A model generated the notes under the pieces. The model saw nothing but the letters and a program-made list of their open reading frames with translations. It was not told the origin of the DNA and ran no database searches. The translations under genes were made by a program, and so were the position numbers. 64,000 bases of DNA from Vulcanimicrobiota bacterium (GTDB lineage Bacteria; Vulcanimicrobiota; Xenobia; Xenobiales; JADMJV01), in NCBI GenBank assembly GCA_017307785.1, contig JAFKGI010000009.1, forward strand, positions 1 through 64,000, written 5' to 3'. Shown here piece after piece: positions 26,150 to 34,704 of this stretch; position 1 is the first letter of the stretch; each line of letters opens with the position of its first letter.

Positions 26150-26772
26150 TTGCCTGCGAACATCGAATCCGGGAGATTCTGGTTGAATACGTAGCCCGAG
26201 TAATCGGCCGTGGCTGTAGCCGTAATGTTGGGGAACTCGAAATCAGCGCTGAGCTTGTCGCATACGACGAAGGGACCGCTTTTGGTGTAGTCCATGTCCA
26301 CGTAGAGGTGGCCTTTGGTATAGAAAGTGTCGAACTTGGGCACCGAGTAGTCGTTGCGGTTAAAATAGATGTCGATGTTGGTGATGTCGTTGGTGCGCTG
26401 CTTCGGCACCAACTGGATTCGGTAGACGGGGTTCCCTCGCAGGTCGGTTTCCTGAATCTTGAGCACGTTGTAGCGGGTCAAATCCGGCAGTTTGTAGCCA
26501 AACACCTGGGGATACTTTTTCAGCCAGCTGGGCGCCTTTTCCAGATCCAGTTTGTTCTTGTCCGGCTGCTTGTGGTAATACTTGCCGGTGGCCGCCGTCT
26601 TATAGGGGATGAATCCCAGGACGGCATTGATCTGAACGCTCATGTCAGCGGTCGAGTCTTTGAGGCCGGGATTGACCGCCTTTGCCTTCTCAAAAATCTT
26701 CTCCACCGATTCGGCGCTCCAGCCAGGTAGGGCCGTCACCAGTAGCAGCACACTCAACAAGGACAACTTCAT
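26146..26772 (-). CDS. Exported LolA-fold-like protein
   Basis: A 208-residue protein with a clear signal peptide (KLSLLSVLLLVTALPGWSA, cleavage near residue 20). The mature part has the extended beta pattern of outer-membrane lipoprotein sorting/LolA-like proteins: DSTADMSVQINAVLGFIPYKT, a region around GKYYHKQPDKNKLDL, YRIQLVPKQRTNDITNIDIYFNR, and a final strand. Such proteins carry hydrophobic cargo between membranes. The assignment is by fold pattern only. It overlaps dinG upstream by 4 bases (ATGA) and the membrane protein downstream by 4 bases. Confidence 0.65.
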   Translation of the reverse strand: MKLSLLSVLLLVTALPGWSAESVEKIFEKAKAVNPGLKDSTADMSVQINAVLGFIPYKTAATGKYYHKQPDKNKLDLEKAPSWLKKYPQVFGYKLPDLTRYNVLKIQETDLRGNPVYRIQLVPKQRTNDITNIDIYFNRNDYSVPKFDTFYTKGHLYVDMDYTKSGPFVVCDKLSADFEFPNITATATADYSGYVFNQNLPDSMFAGK

Positions 26773-28889
26773 GAATCAAAACCTTTCAACCACTTGATAG
26801 CATCTTGGACCAAGCCCGCGAGCCGACCTGCCCGGCGATTACAAGCCGGCAGGGCCGACAGAAATTCGGGGCCGTACGATTTATGATAAAGCCGTGAGTC
26901 GAGCACCAGCACCATACCGCGGTCCTTTTGACTGCGGATCAAGCGGCCGAAGCCCTGGCGAAAGCGCAGGATGGCTTGCGGCAGTTGGTAGTGAGTAAAA
27001 GAACTCAGTCCGTCCTCTTCCAGTCGGCGGCAATGAGCTTGAACCAGGGGGTCATTGGGGACTCGGAACGGTAGCCGAGTAATCAGAACGCAGGAGAGGT
27101 CGTCGCCCACCACGTCCACGCCCTCCCAGAAAGAGTCGGCACCGATCAGCAGGGCGCGCGAGTCGCGTCGGAATTCTTCCAGCAGCAGCCCTGGTGGTGC
27201 CTGACCCTGACAGAGCAGGCGAATCCCTAGTTGAGAAAGCGGTTCTGCCAGGCGCTCACGGGCTAGACGCAGGCTGGCGTAGGAAGTGGTGAGCAGAAAG
27301 GTGCGTCCTCCCAGTTGCTGCAGCAGCCACAGCAACGGTTCGCAGGCGCGCTCCCAAAATTCCGCTCGATTGGGGTCGTTGAGATCGGTTGCGACGCCCA
27401 GGTAGGCGTTCTGGCGATAGTCGAAGGGGCTGTCCAGCAAGCTGCGCGCGACACGATTTTGATGCAGGTCCAGGCCCACTCGTTTTTCATAAAAGGACAG
27501 GTCCTTGCCCACCGCCAGAGTGGCCGAAGTAACAACCATGGAGCGCGCGGGGCCGAAGAATTCGGCGGCCAGGCGCTCGCCCACGTCCAGCGGGGTTGCT
27601 CCCAGGGTAGCGTTGTTGGCCGTGGCGACAGCCCAATAGACCCAGTCTCCCGAATCTGGGAAAATGCAAAACTCCAGGTTGCTTCGAAGAGATTTGACTC
27701 GCTCGACCAGCGACTGCAGTTCCGCCAGGCCTCCCTGGTTGGCCTCGAGTTCCAGGTCGGTGAGCATTCGGTGAAGGTCGCGCGCGGCGCTTTCCACGTG
27801 CTCCATGTGCGCGGCCCACTGTTCTGACAGGCGGCGGCAATCCTCGCCCTCGGGAGTGTGGAAGAAGTCCGAGTTGAGGGTTACTCGGGTGCCCATTTCG
27901 CTGGCGCCGCTGGCTAGAATGGACTGGGTCAAACCATAGAAAAACTCTTCTCCCACTTGATAGAAGCCGGGCAAAGAGATGAGCAGGCCCTGATCCAGGC
28001 ATTCTAACAGTCGAGAGCGTTCTTCGGTTTTACTCAGTCGGTCACGCAGCAAGGGCAGCCAGCCCGCGTCGTTGACTTTACCTTTGGGATCGAAGACCGT
28101 CTGGCGGAAGCGCTGCAAGTCGCCCAGAGAGATAGCGCGTCCCAAATGGTCGTTGGCGACTTCTTCGAGATGATGGCCTTCATCCAAGACCCAGCAGGCC
28201 GGCTTGGGAAGGATTCCCTGGGCACCGTTCGCCTTCAGCGCTACATCCGCCATGACCAGCGAATGGTTTGCTATGATCAGTTCGGAACGTTCCATCTCGC
28301 GCCGCTCGCGAAACAGGTAGCATTCCTGATAGTGCGGGCACATCTGGCGGTTGCACGCTTGGGAGTCGGCGTGCACAAGGCTCCAGAGAGGGTCGCTGAC
28401 GGGAAGTTTCTGGCGGATTCCCGGAGCACCGAGGCTGAGCACTTCAGAAAGTTCCCCTGCTTCGTGGGCGAGTTCCGGAAGCTGCTGGCTGCTCTGGACG
28501 CTGTCCAGGCGACGCAGGCAAACGTAATTGGACCAGCCTCGCGCGGCGGTGGCTCGGAAGGGCTGCTCCATTAAGCTGCGCAACAAAGGGATGTCTTTTT
28601 CCAGCAACTGCTGCTGCAGGTTCAAGGTACGAGTGGAGATGATGACTGGTTGTCCGTGTTCAAAGGACCACAGCAGGCAAGGGACCAGGTAGGCAAGGGA
28701 CTTTCCCGTGCCGGTGCCTGCCTCTACGACCAGGATTTCTTCCTCGGCCAGGGCTCGGGCGACGCCCAGGGCCATTTCCAGTTGTTCCGGCCGTTCCTCG
28801 TAGTTGGGACGAAGCGGCAATTTTTCCAGAAAAAAAGAGCGGACCCGCTCCAAGAAAACTTGGGAATCGGGTCCGCTCCTTGTGGGCAT
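26769..28889 (-). CDS. dinG: DinG-family iron-sulfur DNA helicase
   Basis: A superfamily 2 5'-3' helicase of the DinG/XPD group, which unwinds DNA forks, G-quadruplexes or R-loops. The 706-residue protein has Walker A AGTGTGKS (57-64) and a DEGH box (236-239) in place of DEAH. Four cysteines (C124, C179, C184, C190) are spaced as in the 4Fe-4S cluster of DinG. C-terminal helicase motifs include GADSFWEGVDVVGDDLSC and QGFGRLIRSQKDRG. There is no N-terminal exonuclease domain. The ATG at 28889 comes 10 bases after the pnp stop; the in-frame ATG at 28976 would lie inside pnp. Confidence 0.9.
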   Translation of the reverse strand: MPTRSGPDSQVFLERVRSFFLEKLPLRPNYEERPEQLEMALGVARALAEEEILVVEAGTGTGKSLAYLVPCLLWSFEHGQPVIISTRTLNLQQQLLEKDIPLLRSLMEQPFRATAARGWSNYVCLRRLDSVQSSQQLPELAHEAGELSEVLSLGAPGIRQKLPVSDPLWSLVHADSQACNRQMCPHYQECYLFRERREMERSELIIANHSLVMADVALKANGAQGILPKPACWVLDEGHHLEEVANDHLGRAISLGDLQRFRQTVFDPKGKVNDAGWLPLLRDRLSKTEERSRLLECLDQGLLISLPGFYQVGEEFFYGLTQSILASGASEMGTRVTLNSDFFHTPEGEDCRRLSEQWAAHMEHVESAARDLHRMLTDLELEANQGGLAELQSLVERVKSLRSNLEFCIFPDSGDWVYWAVATANNATLGATPLDVGERLAAEFFGPARSMVVTSATLAVGKDLSFYEKRVGLDLHQNRVARSLLDSPFDYRQNAYLGVATDLNDPNRAEFWERACEPLLWLLQQLGGRTFLLTTSYASLRLARERLAEPLSQLGIRLLCQGQAPPGLLLEEFRRDSRALLIGADSFWEGVDVVGDDLSCVLITRLPFRVPNDPLVQAHCRRLEEDGLSSFTHYQLPQAILRFRQGFGRLIRSQKDRGMVLVLDSRLYHKSYGPEFLSALPACNRRAGRLAGLVQDAIKWLKGFDS

Positions 28890-28899
28890 AGCCCTGCTA

Positions 28900-31800
28900 T
28901 TATTCGTCGCGGGCCGGACGGCGACGAGCGGTGCGACGGCGAGCATCACCGCCGTCATCGTTCGAAGCCGAGGCACTGGAACCGCTACGCAGGCTCGGAG
29001 GCAACTCTACGCGAGGAGCGGTCCGGGAGGGGCGGTCGTCGCGCTGAGGCGCCCGATCTTCGCGAGGAGCGCGCGGGCGCTCGTCACGAGGACGGTCGTC
29101 GCGGTCGCGCGGAGCCGGACGGTCGTCACGGTCCCGAGAAACCGGACGGTCGTCGCGGTCGCGCGGAGCCGGACGGTCGTCACGGTCGCGAGAAACCGGG
29201 CGTTCGTCGCGGCCACGAGGAGCCGGACGGTCGTCACGGTCGCGAGAAACCGGGCGTTCGTCGCGGCCACGAGGAGCCGGACGGTCGTCGCGATCCCGAG
29301 AAGACGGACGGTCGTCGCGGTCCCGAGGAGCCGGACGGTCGTCGCGGTCGCGAGAAACCGGGCGGTCGTCGCGGCCACGAGGAGCCGGACGGTCGTCGCG
29401 GTCGCGGGACGCCGGACGTTCGTCGCGGCCACGGGGGGCCGGACGGTCGTCGCGGCTACGGGGAGCCGGGCGGTCGTCACGGTCGCGAGAAGCCGGACGG
29501 TCGTCGCGGTCGCGAGAGGACGGACGGTCGTCACGGTCCCGAGAGGACGGACGGTCGTCACGGTCGCGAGGAGCCGGACGGTCGTCGCGATCCCGAGGAG
29601 CCGGGCGTTCGTCACGGTCGCGGGAAAACGGGCGGTCGTCGCGGTCGCGAGGAGCCGGACGGTCGTCGCGGTCGCGGGAAGGGCGCTCCTGGGTGAAGTC
29701 GCGCGGGGGACGCGATTCGGCCGCTCCACGGTCTCCACGGTCGCCACCACGGTCGCGTCCGTTACGCTCGCCGCCGCCGCCACCACGCGGTCCACGGTCA
29801 CCGCCGCCACGGGGGCCACGGTCGCCGCGATCACCACCGCGGTCGCCGCGATCACCACCACGGTCGCCGCGATCTCCACCGCGGTCGCCACGGTCACCGC
29901 CGCGGTCGCCGCGATCACCACCACGGTCACCACGATCTCCACCGCGGTCGCCGCGATCTCCACCACGGTCACCACGGTCGCCACCTTCACGGGGAGGACG
30001 AGCGCCACCCTTGGCTTCGGCTTCGGCCAATTCTTCTTCGGTGAAGAGACCCTTGCGCGACAGGTTGAGACGACCCATCGAGTCGATCTCTTCCACGCGG
30101 AAGTTGATCATGTCGCCCACTTTGACCACGTCTTCGACGCGTCCCACGTGGTAAGGCTTGAGCTGGGATACGTGCAGCAGGCCTTCCTTGCCGGGCACGA
30201 CTTCGACGAAAGCGCCGAAGTTCATCAGGCGCATAACGGCGCCGGTAAACACAGAACCAACCTCGATGTCGCGGGTCAGATCTTCGACGATCTTCTTGGC
30301 CCGTTCCACCATCTCGCGGTTGATCGAGGCGACGAAGACGCGGCCATCGGACTCGATGTCGATCTTCACGCCGGTCTCGGCGATGATGCGGTTGATGGTC
30401 TTGCCGCCAGGGCCGATGACGTCCTTGATCTTCTCAGGGTTGATGATGAACGAGGTGATGTGCGGGGCGCGCGGCGAGATTTCGGCGCGCGGTGCCGGCA
30501 GAGCACTCTCGATCACGTCAATGATGGTCAAGCGGGCATCTTTGGCCTGAGCCAGAGCCTGGCGCAGAACTTCACCCGAAACTCCCTTGAGCTTGATGTC
30601 CATCTGCAGAGCGGTGATGCCCTCGCGGGTACCGGCCACTTTGAAGTCCATCTCGCCGAGGGCGTCTTCCAGGCCCTGGATGTCGGTCAGCACAGCGAAC
30701 TTGTCGCCCTTAGCCACCAGGCCCATAGCGATACCGCCGACGGGAGCCTTGATGGGCACACCGGCGTCCATCAGGGCCAGAGTGCTACCGCACACCGAAG
30801 CCATCGAGGTCGAGCCATTGGATTCCAGCGCTTCCGAAACCATGCGCAGGGTGTAGGGGAATTCGTTCTCGTCCGGGATGACCGGAACCAGAGCGCGCTC
30901 CGCCAGAGCACCGTGACCGATTTCACGGCGGCCGGGGCCGCGCATGAAGCGGGCCTCGCCCACCGAGAAGGGCGGGAAGTTGTACTGGTGGATGTAGCGG
31001 CGGGAAACTTCACCGATGACGTTGTCAAAGGACTGTTCCTCGGCCAGCGTGCCCAGCGTGGCGATGGTCAGGATCTGAGTCTGACCGCGGGTGAAGAGGC
31101 CGGTGCCGTGGGTGCGCGGCAGGATTCCGACGCGAGCCGAGAGCTTACGGATCTCGGTGGTCTTGCGACCGTCGGGGCGGATGCCTTCCTCCACGATCAT
31201 GGTCATCAGCTCTTCTTCTTGCACCTTCTTCATGATGGTGTCGAAGTCGTCGCGGGTGCCGTCGGCCAGGATGGCCAGCAGTTCTTCCTTGTTCTTGTCC
31301 TTGCCGAGCTTGTCGGCCAGGGCTTCCTTGGTGATTTCACCGAAGGCGTCATTGCGCTCTTTCTTGTCGATGATGCGCATGCCTTTGGCCACTGCTTTGC
31401 CCATGTGCTTGCGGAAAGCAGTGTCCAGAGTCTTGTCGGGGATGAAGAGCGGGTACTCTTTCTTGGCTTTGCCAGCCTTCTTGACGAGCTTCTCGACCAC
31501 GGCCACGATCTTCTTGATGGTGTCGTGGGCTTCTTCGATGGCTTCCAAAACCAGTTGTTCGGAAACTTCGTAGGCGCCGGCTTCCACCATACAGATGGAG
31601 TCCTTGGTGCCGGCTACAACCAGGTTCAGCGAGCTCTTTTCGATCTGCTCCTGGGTGGGGTTGATGACGAATTCGCCTTCGACATAACCGACGCGCACGC
31701 CGGCGACAGGACCGTCAAAGGGGATGTCCGACAGGGCCAGAGCGGCACCAGCGCCGCAGATGGCGATGACGTCGGGTTCGTTTTCACCGTCTACCGACAT

Positions 31801-32178
31801 GGTCAGGCCAACCACGTGGGTGTCGTTGCGGAATCCGTCCGGGAAGAGAGGGCGGATGGGACGGTCGATGAGACGCGAGGTCAGAGTGCAGCGCTCGGGG
31901 GCGCGACCTTCACGTTTGATCCAGCCACCGGGGATTTTGCCCGCGGCGTACATCTTTTCTTCATAGTCCACCGTCAGGGGGAAGAAGCTAACGCCCGTTT
32001 TCGGCTTGGCGTTGGCGGTCGCAGTGACCAGGACGACCGTTTCTCCATAGGTCATCAGGACGGCGCCGCCAGCCTGTTTGGCGAGTTCGCCGGTTTCGAA
32101 GCGTAGGGTCTTGCCGCCTACTTCCACTTCGACTGAGTGCTTCTCCGTCTTTGGAGGAGCCGTTTTCGTTGTACTCAA
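28900..32178 (-). CDS. pnp: Polynucleotide phosphorylase with an extended Arg/Asp-rich tail
   Basis: PNPase degrades and sometimes tails RNA from the 3' end. The first 700 residues are standard: two RNase PH cores (with GRREIGHGALAERAL), a KH domain (GPGGKTINRIIAETG) and an S1 domain (MRLMNFGAFVEVVPGKEGLLH). The next 370 or so residues are an unusual disordered tail. First come tandem GGDRGDR units, then about 30 copies of RDRDDRP-like heptads, ending in basic residues. The start is probably the TTG at 32178, with AGAGGTG at 8 bases upstream; a TTG at 32211 lacks a good ribosome site. The total is about 1,092 residues, against about 700-720 usually. It follows rpsO, as is common. Confidence 0.94.
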   Translation of the reverse strand: MSTTKTAPPKTEKHSVEVEVGGKTLRFETGELAKQAGGAVLMTYGETVVLVTATANAKPKTGVSFFPLTVDYEEKMYAAGKIPGGWIKREGRAPERCTLTSRLIDRPIRPLFPDGFRNDTHVVGLTMSVDGENEPDVIAICGAGAALALSDIPFDGPVAGVRVGYVEGEFVINPTQEQIEKSSLNLVVAGTKDSICMVEAGAYEVSEQLVLEAIEEAHDTIKKIVAVVEKLVKKAGKAKKEYPLFIPDKTLDTAFRKHMGKAVAKGMRIIDKKERNDAFGEITKEALADKLGKDKNKEELLAILADGTRDDFDTIMKKVQEEELMTMIVEEGIRPDGRKTTEIRKLSARVGILPRTHGTGLFTRGQTQILTIATLGTLAEEQSFDNVIGEVSRRYIHQYNFPPFSVGEARFMRGPGRREIGHGALAERALVPVIPDENEFPYTLRMVSEALESNGSTSMASVCGSTLALMDAGVPIKAPVGGIAMGLVAKGDKFAVLTDIQGLEDALGEMDFKVAGTREGITALQMDIKLKGVSGEVLRQALAQAKDARLTIIDVIESALPAPRAEISPRAPHITSFIINPEKIKDVIGPGGKTINRIIAETGVKIDIESDGRVFVASINREMVERAKKIVEDLTRDIEVGSVFTGAVMRLMNFGAFVEVVPGKEGLLHVSQLKPYHVGRVEDVVKVGDMINFRVEEIDSMGRLNLSRKGLFTEEELAEAEAKGGARPPREGGDRGDRGGDRGDRGGDRGDRGGDRGDRGGDRGDRGGDRGDRGGDRGDRGGDRGDRGPRGGGDRGPRGGGGGERNGRDRGGDRGDRGAAESRPPRDFTQERPSRDRDDRPAPRDRDDRPFSRDRDERPAPRDRDDRPAPRDRDDRPSSRDRDDRPSSRDRDDRPASRDRDDRPAPRSRDDRPAPRGRDERPASRDRDDRPAPRGRDDRPVSRDRDDRPAPRDRDDRPSSRDRDDRPAPRGRDERPVSRDRDDRPAPRGRDERPVSRDRDDRPAPRDRDDRPVSRDRDDRPAPRDRDDRPRDERPRAPREDRAPQRDDRPSRTAPRVELPPSLRSGSSASASNDDGGDARRRTARRRPARDE
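29060..29690 (-). repeat. Heptad coding repeat RDRDDRP in the PNPase tail
   Basis: A tandem array of 21-base units, mostly [AVS]-[PS]-R-[DG]-R-D-[DE]-R-P, makes up about 210 residues of the PNPase C-terminus. Units vary by Ala/Val/Ser and Lys-free substitutions only. Charge alternates Arg-Asp along the whole length. The coding DNA is GC-rich and strongly biased (GAC/CGC/CGG), so a spurious long open frame appears on the opposite strand. Confidence 0.9.
29720..29992 (-). repeat. Coding repeat GGDRGDR (RGG-box-like) in the PNPase tail
   Basis: Roughly nine tandem GGDRGDR units lie just after the S1 domain and are followed by GPRGGG segments. This resembles RGG boxes, which bind RNA and promote condensates in RNA-processing enzymes. 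The boundary with the RDRDDRP array is a short spacer containing RPPRDFTQERP. Confidence 0.9.
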
Positions 32179-32265
32179 TGTATTTTCACCTCTATCAATG
32201 TAAGAGAACAAGGACCCCCCAGGAGTCCTACAGATGGAGGGCCGCAGCCCTCTTGAACAAGCGGC

Positions 32266-32300
32266 AAAAGGGCTGCCCCTCTACTTGGGACAGCCCTTTT
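32266..32300. terminator. Terminator/attenuator between rpsO and pnp
   Basis: AAAAGGGCTG (32266-32275) pairs with CAGCCCTTTT (32291-32300) around a 15-base loop. It has A and T tracts on both sides, 12 bases after the rpsO stop on the minus strand. It probably ends or reduces rpsO transcription before pnp. Confidence 0.8.
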
Positions 32301-32312
32301 GTGGCGCCGTGT

Positions 32313-32570
32313 TTAGCGGCGAATGCCGAGCTTCTCGATAAGCGTACGGTAACGCTTGACTTCCGTCTTCTTGAGATAGTTCAGCAGGCGGCGGCGTTGG
32401 CCGACCATCATCAGCAGACCGCGGCGGGAGTGGTGGTCCTTGGCGTGCTTTTGCAAGTGGCCGGTCAGATGATTGATGCGCGCCGTCAGGATGGCGACCT
32501 GGACTTCGGGAGAGCCCGTGTCTTTGTCGTGGTTGCGGTGCGTTTCGATAACTTCACTTTTGGGTTGCAT
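32313..32570 (-). CDS. rpsO: 30S ribosomal protein S15
   Basis: S15 binds 16S rRNA (helices 20-22) early in small-subunit assembly. The 85-residue protein shows the family core: [50 protein letters not shown] and [13 protein letters not shown]. The length is close to the normal 89 residues. The ATG follows CGGAGG at 12 bases. The leader carries a hairpin whose arm abuts that ribosome site. rpsO is followed by pnp, the usual bacterial pair. Confidence 0.97.
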   Translation of the reverse strand: MQPKSEVIETHRNHDKDTGSPEVQVAILTARINHLTGHLQKHAKDHHSRRGLLMMVGQRRRLLNYLKKTEVKRYRTLIEKLGIRR

Positions 32571-32586
32571 GTAGAACTAACCTCCG

Positions 32587-32602
32587 ATGCGGAAAACCGC
32601 AT
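32587..32602 (-). promoter_or_regulatory. Hairpin in the rpsO leader, candidate S15 autoregulation site
   Basis: On the minus strand ATGCGG-TTTT-CCGCAT is a perfect 6-base-pair stem whose 3' arm directly touches the CGGAGG ribosome site. A second GCCGG/CCGGC stem lies about 15 bases upstream. Ribosomal protein S15 commonly represses its own mRNA through leader structures near the ribosome site, and this is in the right place. The role is inferred. Confidence 0.4.
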
Positions 32603-32688
32603 ACATTCAAGCTCGCCGGCCGTACCGGCGGCTGTTTTGCCAGGCTGCGGTGGGAGGGCCACCGGGAGTCTCGCAAAACTCGGCCCGC

Positions 32689-32717
32689 ATCATATCACTA
32701 AGCCCACTGCTCGTCTA
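32689..32717 (-). promoter_or_regulatory. Candidate rpsO promoter
   Basis: Minus-strand TAGACG (32712-32717) and TATGAT (32689-32694) are 17 bases apart, a fair match to a housekeeping promoter. They are placed about 120 bases before rpsO. Confidence 0.4.
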
Positions 32718-32769
32718 CCCCGAGGGTTTGCCCGGCAGGAAGACCCGAAAAGTGGTAGCAACTGGGGGC

Positions 32770-34704
32770 ATGCGTTGCCGCTGGTTGCTACTGCTCGGCT
32801 GGTTGGGATTGGCCGTGATTCACCATCCCGGTTGGTTGGGCGGCAAGGTGTTCGTGATGGAGGACGTCGCCTCCCAATTCTTTCACCTGAAATCCCGCAT
32901 TTTTCTTCTGTTTCACGGCAGAGAAGCCGGGAGCTGGTGGGATCCTCTCTATCTATTAGGTGTGCCACGCCTGAGTCAACTGCAGGCAGGCTGGTTTTCT
33001 CCCTTCAGCCTGTGGTTCGCGGTGATGGAACCCCTGACCGCCTGGCGCCTGTACCCACTGATGATCGACAGCCTTCTGTTGCTGGCCGCCTATGCGGCCG
33101 GTAGAGGCCTGGGCTGCGACCGGACGGCGGCGGGCTGGGCTGCTTTTCTCTGGGCGGCCAGCGGCAGCATCCTCAAGACCTCCCAGTATCCCTGTTTCAA
33201 GGAGACCTTGCTGGTCAGCGCCCTGGTCGTCGCTCTGACGACACGCTGGTGGCGAAGACCTCGACGCTGGATGTTGCCGGCGCTCTGTCTGTGTGGGGCC
33301 ATGCAGGTCGCGGCCGGCAGTCCGAGTTGCTTCTTCTACTGCCACTACACTCTGGCTCTTTTGCTGCCGATCGTGGCCTACCAAATCGGCTGTAAACCCA
33401 GGATCTTCATGCTCAGCCTGGCCGCCTATGGCTCCGGTATGCTTCTGGCCATTCTGCCCTGGCTCGCCTTTCTAGACTTCTTTTCGCATGTGGCTCGCAA
33501 CCAGCAGTCTACTGACTTTGCCGAGACTTTCCGTCTCTCGGTGGGGGAGTGGGGGCGGCGCTGGGTGGGGGAGAGCTATGCTTTCTCAGAGATCTCGAAC
33601 CCGTCGCGAGCGGGATATCCGCTGCCGGTGGACCTCTCGGTGGCGGTCACCGTCCTGCTCGCTCTGGCCTGGCCTATCAAGAGGCTGCGTCCGCTGTTGC
33701 TGATGAGTCTGGTGATCAGCCTGCAGTCCGTGGGTGAGGCCGGGGGCCTGCTCTGGCTGACTCATCGCCTCTTTCCCTTCACCCTGAAGGTGCGTGGCGC
33801 GGATTCTTTTGTCATGCTGGCCGGGCTGTTTCTGCTCTGGGTGGGCGCCCAGGCATGGCGCGAACATCCCGGGCGAATCCGCAACGGTCTGGCGGCCTGG
33901 GCCTGGCTCTTCGCTCTGCTGGTCCAAACCTCCAAGATGGGTTCTGCTTATCTGCCAGCAGAGATGTTGCAGTCTCCACCGTGGCCCGAGGCAGGCCGAG
34001 GCCGTCTGGTGTTGGCCAGTGCGGGCCACCCGCCTCTCCCCTGGTGGAGTATGCCGCCGCTGGCGGGCTTGCGGACTCTGGTCTGTTTTGATTCTGCCCT
34101 GGACAGCGGTTACGCGGAAGGAATGGCTTTCAGTCAAATGGGCCCCGAGGGCGCTAAGCTCCTGCGACGCTTTCTGCTCAGAGGCGGGATGATGCCCGTC
34201 TTGCGACCGGATTCGCCGCTGCTTCTCTCTTGGGGCGTGGCCTGGGTGTTGGAGTCTGGCTCGCAAGGCTATGCCTGGAGACGCCTTCAGCCGGAGCCGC
34301 CTCGCTACTGGCTCAGTCAGCCGATTCACCAGGATGGCAAAGAATGGGCGGCCCGGCTATCGGGAGATCCCTATCGGCAAGCTCTGGTTGAGTTGGACCT
34401 GCCGCAAGAAGTGTCTAATCAACCCGTGATTGTCACTGAAGACCTGGCGGATCGTCAGGTTCTGCGGGCAACGGGCCCGGGGCTACTGGTGGGTTCTGAT
34501 CAGTGGGATCCAGGTTGGCGCTGTCGAGTCGACGGCCGCGATACCTCGGTCCTTCGGGCCAATCTTGCCCTTAAGGCCGTCTGGCTGACCCCGGGCCCTC
34601 ATCAGATCGAATGGGTCTATTCGCCTCCCTGGTGGAGGGCTTTTCTTGTCTGTCAGGGCCTGGGTTGGCTGCTCTTGGCGGCTTGTTTGGGTACCAAAAT
34701 ATAG
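32770..34704 (+). CDS. YfhO-like polytopic membrane protein
   Basis: A 644-residue integral membrane protein with about 11 hydrophobic segments in the first 430 residues and a C-terminal extracytoplasmic beta domain (about 450-620), then a last hydrophobic segment. The early loop GKVFVMEDVASQFFHLKS carries the acidic DxxxQF motif, and there is a late VGSDQWDPGWRCRVDG. Both match YfhO-family putative glycosyltransferases of the GT-C superfamily. The likely substrate is a lipid-linked sugar on the outer membrane face. I chose the ATG at 32770; the longer reading frame from 32587 overlaps the rpsO leader. Its 3' end overlaps the next gene by 52 bases. Confidence 0.75.
   Translation: MRCRWLLLLGWLGLAVIHHPGWLGGKVFVMEDVASQFFHLKSRIFLLFHGREAGSWWDPLYLLGVPRLSQLQAGWFSPFSLWFAVMEPLTAWRLYPLMIDSLLLLAAYAAGRGLGCDRTAAGWAAFLWAASGSILKTSQYPCFKETLLVSALVVALTTRWWRRPRRWMLPALCLCGAMQVAAGSPSCFFYCHYTLALLLPIVAYQIGCKPRIFMLSLAAYGSGMLLAILPWLAFLDFFSHVARNQQSTDFAETFRLSVGEWGRRWVGESYAFSEISNPSRAGYPLPVDLSVAVTVLLALAWPIKRLRPLLLMSLVISLQSVGEAGGLLWLTHRLFPFTLKVRGADSFVMLAGLFLLWVGAQAWREHPGRIRNGLAAWAWLFALLVQTSKMGSAYLPAEMLQSPPWPEAGRGRLVLASAGHPPLPWWSMPPLAGLRTLVCFDSALDSGYAEGMAFSQMGPEGAKLLRRFLLRGGMMPVLRPDSPLLLSWGVAWVLESGSQGYAWRRLQPEPPRYWLSQPIHQDGKEWAARLSGDPYRQALVELDLPQEVSNQPVIVTEDLADRQVLRATGPGLLVGSDQWDPGWRCRVDGRDTSVLRANLALKAVWLTPGPHQIEWVYSPPWWRAFLVCQGLGWLLLAACLGTKI

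Noticed and set aside
29007..30008. Alternative-frame product within the Pnp tail on the same strand
   Set aside because: It is a frame-shifted reading of the 21-base repeat (ATTVRLL-type strings). It has no start context and overlaps the S1-to-tail junction.
28804..32106. Very long reading frame antisense to pnp (1,100 residues)
   Set aside because: It is created by the GC-rich repeat coding and by pnp codon bias. Pnp on the other strand has clear homology and motifs; the antisense product has Arg/Val/Thr/Ala repeats only and no ribosome site.
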